Source: Hydractinia symbiolongicarpus (Eukaryota; Cnidaria; Hydrozoa; Anthoathecata; Hydractiniidae). From it: a stretch of DNA of 64,000 bases. Position numbers and translations under genes: made by a program. Positions 50,401-62,400 of the stretch are shown in pieces; positions within the stretch are counted from its first letter, which is position 1; every line of letters begins with the position of its first letter. Below the pieces are notes generated by a model. The model saw only the letters and a program-made list of their open reading frames with translations. It was not told where the DNA came from and searched no databases. The stretch lies in assembly GCF_029227915.1 (NCBI RefSeq), contig NC_079879.1:6942001-7006000 (forward strand). Direction: 5' to 3'.

Positions 50401-53400
50401 AGTACAGCAGTATTTGATGCTGACGAAATAACAAAGTTCATCGCCTCGTTTGTGCCTGGTGCAAAGTTAAATGAAAACTTTGGAACCGAATTAACTTTTA
50501 TACTACCATCTTCAGCCAGATTAACTGGGGAATTTGCAAACTTGTTTGAAAACTTAGAAGGGAGTTTGAAAACGCTTGGTGTTAAAAATTATGGAATATC
50601 TGATACGACTTTGGAAGAGGTGAAGACTATTTTGTTACGTATGTTGATCTAGTTAAAAATTAGTGGCATGATTGTAGAATTTCTTTGTTGGAAACGCTTT
50701 TATGAAAATTTACATTTAAGACTGAAACAACTGGAATTCTTTTTGTTCATATCGTTTGTAGAGTAACAGAAAATTTTATTTGTTTAATTTAAAGTTTCAA
50801 TTGTTGTTGCAAACTGCTCCTATACTCACGTTTCATATGTTTTCCTTGTCACTAGGTATTCCTCACAGCTTGTGAAGATAAAATAGATCATTTAGATGAT
50901 GGTATGTTAGCGTTTCCTTTGCTGTGTTGTTTCTCATTTGTTTGAAATATATTATGTTCCTCTAAACTATTCAGTTAGCGAAGCTGACTTAATTAGCTAA
51001 AGTCTTCTGCTAAGAAATACTCCTAAAAATGAGCTTATATATAAGGTGAAATCCTCCTAATTTTACTAGCAGCCCACCCAGGTGAGATAGGATACTCTAT
51101 GTAACACACCCCAGCACTGCTTGGTAGGAGAAATGTTAGGCAAAACAACATACATAAATCAATCGATGATGTAAACAATAGTAACTTGGTGTACAGCATA
51201 GCCCACCTAATGTAAAAAGTCACTTAATTAAGATTCAATTTTTTGTTTCCTCCTTTTTTTAATTTCTTATAGGTTTATTAATATTTATGAGAAATAACTA
51301 ATATTAAATGTTTTTTTATAGATACTGTTTCATTAACTGGTCCTGTTCAGTCACGCAGACATACATTTAGCGATACAGTTAGTATAAGTTCGATAAACTC
51401 ACGAAGTGAACTTGTTTCAGAATCAGACACGCTTCCCAGTAAGTAGATTTGTTTTGTCGTCGCTGTTTAAGAAGTTTATAGTGCTCAGAGTAGTGTCTTG
51501 TTGACTAACAAAATCTATTCTATTGTATATGACGCTCTTTGGAAATGTAGTTTTTAGATTTCTGCTATTGCATATCCTTTTTTATCAATACCGTAATAGC
51601 ACTTAAATAAAATTCTTTAAATAGATCTTAAAACCTTTTTTTGCCACCCATTTCCAGCCAATGTTTATTACTATCAATTTCGTATAACAAAAATTAGTAT
51701 AAAAAATAATATTAATATAACACTGGAAATTGACAATTTATTTATTTTAAAATGTGTTTTGCCGAATTCTGTTTTTTATTCGCCACTCACAATTTTTCCT
51801 CTTGAGACCTGCATCAAAACACAAAAAACCTTGTGTTATTCGGTTCATTGTTGTCCACGTTATGAAAAAAGAATCGCAATGTTCCCTTTTTAAAAAGTTA
51901 TTCACAAGAATATTTTCTTTCAAGAAAAGCAATCGATGTTCCTGCAGTAAAATAATTGACTAATTAAGATACTCGTTGCATAGGAAATTTCGACGCGCTT
52001 AAATGACAATTCGAGACGAATAGTGTACACCTGTTCTCAGATTGTTTCGCTTGTTCGTGCTAGCAGTTGTATCACCATATATTTGTTCACATTTTCGTTA
52101 CTTACGTTGTTCATGCTTATTTTTTTTAAGCCATTGATGATGTGTGCGAGCAAAGTCGTTCTTGGGGACCTCTGTTATGGTTCCAACAATATAAAGCCAT
52201 CCTAATCAAAAGATTTCATCATGCTCGCAGAAGCAAGAAAGGGTTTTTCTCACAGATATTGTTGCCAGCTATATTCATCATAGCAGCAATGAGGGTCTCA
52301 ATGATTCGTCCTTCAACAGATATGCCTTCATTGGAGTTGTCAACAGCAATGTTCGATAAGCCAAGCTACGTTGTTATTGATAATATTAATGTGAATAATT
52401 TTTCAGAAAAATTGATGAGTGCTTATGTGAAGTCTCCCAGCTTAGGTAAGTCCTAGGGCTTTTTTGTCTTTTTAAGTGGGGGAGAGGGGAGGGGGAGTGG
52501 GGGTGGGGTTGGGTTGGGGATACACCATGTTTAAGAGACTTCTTATTTCCTATAACCTTTAAACAAAATTGATATTTTATATATCGTGCATATAGCAGTG
52601 TTAGGGAATCATTTGTACTTTATATTTTTTTAGGTGGTGGCCATTGTGTTAAACTAGCAAATTGCGCTGCGAAAAACATTCAACCTTTTTACCACCGTGT
52701 ACGCGGTGTACAAAAGAAGAAAATTTATTCCAACTGCTCATGTTCATCTGGTAAACAGATGTGTCCAAAGAATGCTGCTGGTCCCCCTCCTCCTTCAAAG
52801 GTAGTGGACACTGGGGACACCGTTCAAGACGTGACTGGAAGAGATATGAATGATTACTTGCTAAAAACAACAGATGATTACATTAGACAAAGGTAAAGGA
52901 TTTTAAACTTTGTGATTATTTAGGCAATAGACCAATAAACAGATTAACTAGAGTAGACGACAAAGTATATACAGCAGATACTTTGCAAAGGACGATCAAG
53001 CTGGCTTCTTTTCAAAGCTTAAGCTCCTCGAAGTATGAGGAAAACTCCTAGATAATAACTTTTCTGAAATTTTTTTGTGTGTATGTTTTGTTACCCACAA
53101 GCTATGGGAATTGTTTGCGTTTCGTTTTTCGCTAACACTCCAGAAAAAAAACACTTTGAAAATAGGTGACCAGATATTGGTTTTTACCTACACATTTCTC
53201 TCTCTCCATGTTTGTATCTGTGTCTTAATAAAGGCCTGGGTTTTAGTGTTATGTTTTGATGTGATTAAAATGCAATGTGTTTTGTACAGCAAACTTAAAA
53301 ACAGTTCGTCATCGTGGCATACATGCAATTAAATACATGCAATATTATAAGAGATAGCTCCAACAATTGTCAATGCCACTGTTGAAGCAACTAATGGTTA

Positions 53401-56400
53401 TGAAAAAAAGGGAAAAAAATAAACATAGACATAGAAAGTGTGCAGTTTTGGATGGCAAAAAATATAAGATTTGCAATTGACTTTTTTCTTGTTTTTTTAT
53501 TTTGTGTTTTTCCCAAATGGTAATAATATCTATATGGAAGTTGTTCTATTCTATTCAGATTCTATATTAAATTCTATGTTTTCGATTGGTTAATTAAAGC
53601 AACAAAAAAAGAAACAGGTCTAAAGTTGCACACGAGTAGCAACACACGTTGAACGCCGAGTTTGCAACATCTTAAGCATCACAAGGCCTAAATTCTATAA
53701 AACACAAAGCAACTAGTGAGCAAGAGCTAGCCTACAGTGAGTGTGAATAAAAAGTAAAGAAAACAACAACAGAGGTTTACCAAAACAGCAATACTTTCTG
53801 AAACGTAGTGTGGGTTTCGTACAAAAAACGTATTTAGCGCTGAAGTTTGATTTTGATTACCCAAGTAAGCAACCAATTGCATAAATGGATGAACGAATTT
53901 GTTCCTCCAAGTAGATATCTAACAAGCAACAAGCAACTGTTAAACCTGTAATATATAGAAACTTAAGCATCCTTAATCATTAACGCTTAATCAAAATTTT
54001 GTTTTGTTTATAACTAAAAATAATTGTTTGTTTAGGTTTGGGGGTGCAACATTTGGTGAAACTCTGTTTCAACTACCTGATCTTAATATGAGTGATTTTG
54101 CTTTGGCATCGAGTATTGGTGTACGAAGAAATGTCAAGGTAAGATTCTACATTTTATTTTGCCCACAAAAAAAACAGATCACGTAAAATTCTTTGTCACC
54201 TGAAAGATTTATGGGACGTTTTTTGCTGTTAATTAAATACCAATTTTTCATTACGACCTTGCATGTCTAGAAAAGAGATCACGTGATATCATCTTGTGAC
54301 CTCAAAATTTTTATTAAATCTTTTTTTTTTTTTTTGAGTATTGTAAAAAAATTTACTCAATGAAACTTACTTTATGAAATAACATTTTTTTTAGGTTTGG
54401 TATAACAACAAAGCATACCACGCGCTCCCAACATTCATCAACGCTATGAATAACGCGATTTTAAGAGCAAACCTAAACACGACAGAAAATCCTTTAGAAT
54501 ATGGTAAGGGACGTCATGTAATTCGTTCCTTCATTTTACTAGGTGTTTATATCATATATATTTCTAAAAAATCGGAGTATGCTATAAAAGTAACGACATT
54601 TTTATTTTTTATTTTCGTCAATTATTATTCTAGTAAAGCTAGTTTTAACTATGAAAGGTGATCTCATTCTGGTTGCTGGTGTGTTCTAGGTATTGTAGCT
54701 AACAGTCATCCAATGGATTTTAATGAAGAACAACTTGAAGATAAAGTACTGTAAGAATCAACTTTTTTTGTGTATCGCTTACTTAAAAACTTAAGGCCGA
54801 TTTACACAGCGAATTCGACAGTGAAATATCGTGTTTTCATTTTAATTTAAAAAACTCCACTGTGCTGAAAATTAATATACTAACCAAGTAGAACGCAACT
54901 GTTTGTGTTTTGTTTTAAAAAATCCCAGAACTAAAAGTAATTAAAAATAACTATTTTATTCTTCATATCTAAAGGAGTGTTTACATTCAATATCTTAAAT
55001 TCTCCACATGATTTTATAGTTTGTGTCAGCATCGAATTTGCTCTTCAAAATTCGCCTAAAAGTTTCCGCACTGTGTGAGGACTTATACCTGCTCAGTTTC
55101 CACCGTGAGCCATTCCTTCCTCATTATCGTACTTCAATTTCTCGGTATATGCCATTTTGACAGAGAACTCATCATGGACACCTGATCGACATGAGGTAAT
55201 ACACGGAAGTGTAGTCCCGATCCTCGGCCGTTTGCAACTTTTTGGTTACAGAATATTTTTTAACCGCTTTACAATAACATGACTCCTTTCATAGCTTCAT
55301 AGCTATCTTATTTTATCTCATTTTAGACGTGATGGCATTACAAGCCTTTTTGTCGCCATCTTTGTTATCTTGGCGCTCGCCTTTGTACCTGCAAGTTTTG
55401 TGGTGTACTTGGTTGAAGATAGAGTGAGCAAGTCAAAACATTTACAGTTGGTGAGCGGTGTGAATCCGATCGTTTACTGGATGGCAAATTTTTCTTGGGA
55501 TTTAGTAAGCTATTTGTGTAAATTTACCTTTTGCGACAAGGAGGATGTAGAACCTAGCAATTTGATGAGCTCGTTGTTGGACACTTTAAGTTTCTTTATT
55601 CTGAAACCTACGTTAGACAAAATGCTGATTTTGCTTATGCTTTTATTACTAAATCTGCGAAAAATGAATTTTGTAGTTGTCCGCAAAATATATTCCGCCA
55701 AAGAAAGAATTTTTGTACCGCAAATCTAAAAATAAGTTCTGCAAACCAACTCTTCCGAAAATGATTTGTACCATAATTATTATAAGTGTCAGTAAAATCA
55801 CCGTAATACCAGTCTTTGGTGTTTGTAAGACAGACCACTTTAACATTATTCGCAAATGTTGTCACATGAACGTTTTTTCTTGAACATTTAAGGTTCGTCT
55901 CCAATAGGCAGACTATTTCAAGCGAAGTAAATTTATGCATTTTGATTGGCTGGTGGAACGTTTCATCGTTCAAATTAGTTACATTTTAACGGCAGAAAAG
56001 TCATATATTGCGCTTCGTTTAGTTGCCCCCTTGTTTACTTTTTGTGAGCCACGCTGTTAGGTTAAAAATGTGCTAAGTGGAACTCTTTTCTTTGGTTCTA
56101 AAGAGATTCCGCTAATCTGGAGTCAACCGTATTATCAAAGTCTTAATTATTTTAAATAAAAAGTCAATATGTGTTGATATTTATTATTAATATTGCTTTC
56201 TTTCTAGATAAATTATCTCATTCCAGCAATGTGTTGCATTATTATCTTTCTGGCTTTCAATCAACAGGCTTATGTCTCGTCGGAAAACATAGGACCAACA
56301 CTGGCCTTGCTATTTTTGTATGGGTAAGCGAAGCAAGAAAATGTTCCTTTTGTCATGCCAGGTTTTCATCACGTGTTGAAACTGTCAGCTGTACCGCCGT

Positions 56401-59400
56401 TACTCCTCGCTTACTTAAAATTATGAAGTTAGATTACATTTCGCAGAGCTTCTCTAAAATAATAGCTGTCGTCTCCTTGTTTGTCTGTCTATAAGGAAAA
56501 CACGAAATGCGATATAGAAAGGACGGGCGACCCCGTAGATTTTTCGACGGATTGACAGATTCAGCTTCAGAGAGTGAAAATTTGAATTACAGAGAGAAAT
56601 TAAGTTAATTTCAAAATCTAAAGACATAATTCAAGTTTCATTCAATCTTTATTTTCATAGTTTACACAATAAAGAAACTCTGGTTTGAATATTTGATCAG
56701 AATCATGCTAAAAGGACTAAAACTGTTCGAATTATAGAAAGTTTCGAATTAGAGGAATTCGAATTGTAAAGTTTTTTATAAGAGTTTTTCAAGGAAAATT
56801 GACGGTGACAGAGCACTCGTTCGAATTATAAAAATATTCGAATTATAGAGATATGAATTAGAGGGAGTCAACTGTAAATGCATTTTTTTATTTAGGTGGT
56901 CGATGACACCATTGATGTATCCCTTCTCGTTTTTCTTTGACGTGCCAAGCACAGCTTACATTGTGCTGATTGCTATGAATTTATTTGTCGGAACCATAGG
57001 AACTCTTGCAACGTTCATTTTGGAATTCTTCGGCGCCGAGGATGAGGTTTGTGTTTTTGTGTTTCGTTTCCGATCATTGGATGGCGGAAAGTCGAAACTC
57101 GAATATACTCGCCTGTTCGTGACCTAACAATATCTATGATATTCAATGACTGAACTGATAACAGTAATGTCAAATTTGTCAATGTCGACAAATTGGATTC
57201 GACAAAATGGACTATGTATCGTCCCCTTTGGTTGTAAAAACCGATTTTGCTGTGTTTTTTATTCTTACTGTATAAGAAGTTAAAAGTAATCTCACATGTG
57301 TTTTACCCCGGTTTATTTTAATATTTATTTAGAAACTCAAAAACATTAACACAATATTAAAACGGGCTCTCCTCATCTTTCCGAATTATTGTCTCGGGAG
57401 AGGTCTGATGGATGTTGCTGGCAATCAAATCAAAGCCGATTCTTACAGCAGAGTTGGTAGGTTTTTCTTGTTGTTGTGGTTGTTGTTGTTGTGGTTGTTG
57501 TTGTTGTTGTTGTTGTTTTAATTTCCTTCTGAGGAGTGAAAAAAATCAAGGTAAAATAATGATGGAAACGATACACTCGTAAAAAATTAATTAACCAGTC
57601 TCTTCTAACACACGGATGCACTCTAAGCAACATGGCCTACTTGTCTACAACCTTAGAATAATACGAAAGTTGCTTTCATATCTCTTCAATAGGTCAGAAC
57701 AAGTTCGTGGATCCATTTGAGTGGGAGATGATTGGTAGAAATGTATTCGCCATGTTTTTGTGTGGCATACTCTACATGATAGTGACGATTTTGTTTCAAT
57801 ACCGATTCTTCGTCAAACCCTGGTGAGTGTAATGTTGTTATCTTTAAAAGGTTTTAACTATCAGATTTATCGTCTTACTTATGTCTTTTGCGACACTATC
57901 GTCTAGTTCTTTGTATAAGAAGGGTGCCAGTCCATATCTTACTAAATGTTTCGACTAGTCCTCTATTTTACGAGTTGTACTGTATAGTTGTATTTTTTAC
58001 GCGACATTGTTTGCGGTAATTTGATTGATTTTCTCAAAAAATAATTTATGACCGGAAATTCTTGGAAAGTTCTATTCGCGAAATTACTAGAAATGACTTA
58101 TGCACTAAAATTAACTTCTGGAAAAACAAAAAACTGCGAAAAATACTAATTTGTGAAAATATTTCTTCGCAACAAAACCTTAAAATAGTTGATTCGGGAA
58201 AAAAACTCTTCGCGAAATATCTTGACATGATTGGCTTGCAAAATTAAGTCTTTACGAAAACCGCGAGCCTGATTTTAGCATTTCCTTACCTTACAATTAT
58301 GTTCTAACCTGTGAGAGCTTTGTTATCCCTCCAGGACGTCAAAAGTGAGTTCAAAAGAGAAGATAAACGAAGAAGAAGATGTAGCGAAGGAAAGAAAGCG
58401 TGTGTTGGAAGGTGAAGTTGATAAAGAAGAAAATGTAGTGCTGAAAACTACAAACCTGACTAAGGTAGTTCTTCTTGACTAAATAAAATCCTTCTGGATC
58501 CTGTTTCCATTTTAGTTGAACTACTCATCATCACCACTGACTTGCCTGCAAACTTATTAGACGGTCCTAATTTTAAACTTGTTTCATTGAGTTCTTCTCT
58601 GTAGGTGTACAAGAGCTTACTTGGAAAAAAGAAAACGTTAGCTGTAGACCGACTAAATTTGGGTGTACAGAAAGGGGAGGTAGGTCCTAATCGCCTGCGT
58701 TTTTTTTATTATCTACTTACAACTAATAAATAGCGGTGCCTTTATTAGTGCGCATTGTTTTGTACTAAAATATCAGAACATTCGCTTGCATTTTTAGTGT
58801 TTTGGTTTACTCGGTGTGAACGGAGCAGGAAAAACAAGTACATTTAAAATGATGACTGGTGATAGTGCTATTACTGCTGGTGATGCGTTTGTGAAAGGTC
58901 ACAGGTGAGAATGAATTTTAATGGCGAAATAAACCACTTCAGAGTGGGCGTGTCTTTTTTAGTTTGCAAACCACACTTTCTTAACGGAAGCCCTTCTTTA
59001 GTTTGAAGTCCTTGTGTTTGAAAGGGGCGTTTTTATAAGGTGGTACAAAGCAACACGTAGTTTGAAGTGTAGGGTATTTTAAAAGAAAAGAGGGTTAATG
59101 CGTCTTTGCGTAGTTATCAAACACAAATTTAAAAGCGTTAATGTTTATTTAATTTTTATTTTTATAGTGTTCGTACTAACATGAATTCAGCTCGTCAATA
59201 CATGGGATATTGTCCACAATTCGACGCCCTTGACGAACTGTTGACAGGAAAGGAGTTGCTGTTTTATTATGCTCAAATACGTGGCATGTCCAGGAAAGAC
59301 AGTGTAAAGGTATAGAAAGTCATTCTTTAACTAGACCGTTATATCCAGATCGATTTATTAGGTGAAGGTCAATTTTAATACGATTCTTTTTGTCTTTTTG

Positions 59401-62400
59401 TTCTTTTTCAAATTCAACTAGTGTTTAGATTCTTTTCCCCATACATGATAAGCCAGCGAGATATTTTTGATATTTTCAATTTTAAATGGTGTATACTTAA
59501 CATGTGTATTTTTCAAAAACATTACACTGGAATTTTAATAGGATTTTTTGATTTGTTCCAAAATATTTTGTGTTCTATCATGGGTTTTTTTCAACGAGAC
59601 AAAAAAGTGATTACTTTGGGACGTTTATGGATGATGCTACAAGCATTCGAATGAGTTTTGTAGCTCGCCTGTTGTTGCACTTGATTACTTTTTTTATACA
59701 ACCTTATATTTAGATGGCTGACTGGGCAATCGAGACTCTTGGTCTTACGCCCTACAAGGATAAATTGTGTGGTGATTACAGCGGAGGAAACAAACGCAAA
59801 CTATCGACAGCGATTGCTCTACTTGGAAGTCCACCACTTATATTTTTGGTCAGTAGCATCGAATGTATTTTTTACGTCCATGTTTAATATCATGTTGGTC
59901 ATTTCTTTGTTTTATCCACGTTTTATTTATTTTCTTTATAAATAGCTAATTTTAATTTTTGGTTTTCCATTTCTTTCCTGTTAAGTGTAGATACTTTTTA
60001 TTATTCGCGCTATAATAATAGGCTACTACTGTGTGTCTGTCTGTGACATTTGCAAATGGATTTTATTTTTGACTTTTTTTTAGCAAATTCTAGAAAACAT
60101 TTCCTATAAAACTATTTTGACATCTACAACACTTGGCATTATTACCTCACTTTAACGTTCATAACTAATAATAATTTTTAATAAATTTGGTAAAACTATT
60201 GCTTTCCACAATTTTGAGGCCAAATAGCTTGGAAACGGGTGAAAACTAGGGTCCTCTTAACTACTTAGGACCAAACTTGTACCAATTTCCTAAAGCTGGG
60301 TTAACCCACCAGTCGTTTTGAAACAGTCAGATTGATGACGTCATTAAAAAACTTTGAATCCCAATATCTCTTTAGCCGTTCGTCAGAAGTACATGATCAA
60401 ATATATTTTCTTGATCCGCTGGGGAATTTCTCACGTCATCAAAATTCAAATGACTGTTCTTTTCCATTGTTCTTTTGCCTAAATGGATTTTTCCCTGGAC
60501 TTTCTCGACTAATCCCTATAATAATAGCCGTTTTCTGTCTGTTGGCTAAAACTCAGTCATGATAAACCGCGCACAAAATCTTCAAAATACAAATAACAAA
60601 TGCGATATATTTTTATCGACTTTGCTGCCACAGGGAATTTCCACCGCCTAAGGACTTGTTTTAATTATTCTTCTATCTGGTAATGCCGAAAATAGTTTGT
60701 CTTTTGTTTTTTAATATATGAGTTTCCGAGTTGGATTGTTTAAAAATAAAATTAAGCCCTTTACTCCCCTGTGATAACCTTGCCTGGAAATCTTGGTAAA
60801 ATTAATTATTCTTTTCTTACTTATTCAGGATGAACCTACCACAGGTATGGATCCTGGTGCACGTAGATTTCTTTGGAATGTTGTGTCTGGACTTTTGAAA
60901 GCTGGCAAATCTGTTGTGCTGACGTCACACAGGTATGTATTTCATAGATTGTTTCCTATTTAGTGGGTTTGTTCCTAAACCCACTTGCATAAAGTAAAAT
61001 CGGGCATGATATGTCCTGCTTTCCTAAAAAATTAAAATTTGTTTAGACTTTCACTTTTAAGAAAGTATCCTTGATTGTTTTACTTGAGTGTAGAATAGGA
61101 ACCGTTTTTTATATCTTTTCATACTTTCTTGTTAAGTATATACTAGTTGAATAGCCCGTGGAATACTCCAATACGTTCAGAGGCAAACAGTCACAAAGAA
61201 TATTTTTTATAGTGACACTACTAATGATCCGTTCACACTTCAAAAAGATGCATAGAATGGATAAAATAAAACTGGATTTTGTTGTTACAGACTATACTAA
61301 AATTATTTTTTTCCGAATGCAACAGATTGATTTTAGGTTATTTAAACAAAGAAAATATTTTTTAGCATGGAAGAATGTGAAACGTTATGTACAAGACTTG
61401 CTATCATGGTAAACGGTGAATTCCAATGTCTTGGAAGTCCTCAGCAACTTCGAAGCAAGTAAGTAGAATTCCTAAAACTAAGTTTTCCTCATGTCTGTTG
61501 CGAGTCAATAGAATTCAGATGTACTCTCAACATCTCCATGAGAAAAAGGCAAAGGTTCCCGATCAATGTGTCGTGCATTCCAAAAAACGTACAATATATT
61601 TGACTATAATAAAATATTTTTATTTAGATTTGGTACTGGATATACAGTGATACTTCGCGCCAAGCTCCCATGCATAGCCAGCGTTCAAGATTTTATTCTA
61701 GCTAACTTCACAGATGCCAAATTAAAAGTAATTTCTTTTTTTAACCGGCAGGGGTTGCTTAAACAGGGGAAATACAATTGGTTTAGCTAAAACAGATGAT
61801 TAGTTACCCATTATAAACCTTTTAGTTCTTATCTGTATAATCCGAAGGAGTTTGACCCAATTACCTGTTACACTAAAGGAAAATACTAGGCCATTATTTA
61901 GACAGATAAACCACAGTTATTATTAAATAGATCAAAATATATATCTACAGAAGTGTGTAAGCAAGTCTAAAACTAATCCTGCAAATTTGTGATTAAAAAA
62001 TAAGCCTGGTCATGTAAACGTATGCAAAATAGTGCATTGTCAAATTTTTAGTACGAAACAAGAATTTTGTCGAATCAATCCCAAATTTGTAACATTTATT
62101 TATCAAGTATTGTTGCTATGCGCCAGTTAGATAAGCTTCTCAAGTTATATCTAAAATAAGAACCCTTATTGGATATGCTATCTGACACCTGCTATTGGAT
62201 CTTTCTTGAGGTCTCAGTATAAAAAAAATTTGTTATGACATCAGTTATCGATTTAAACATTTAAATGGTGGAAAGTGTGTTTTAATTTATTTGTATTTCA
62301 TTTTATAGGACCATCATCACTATATGCTGGAATACCAAATTCCAACAACTGATTTATCTTTGTCTCAAGTATTTCAAAAATTGGAAATATTAAGAAAAAC

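Noticed and set aside
55635-55973. 112-codon minus frame in ABCA intron 33
   Set aside because: It overlaps plus-strand frames of the same kind; nothing recognisable, and the intron is well bounded by ABCA exons.
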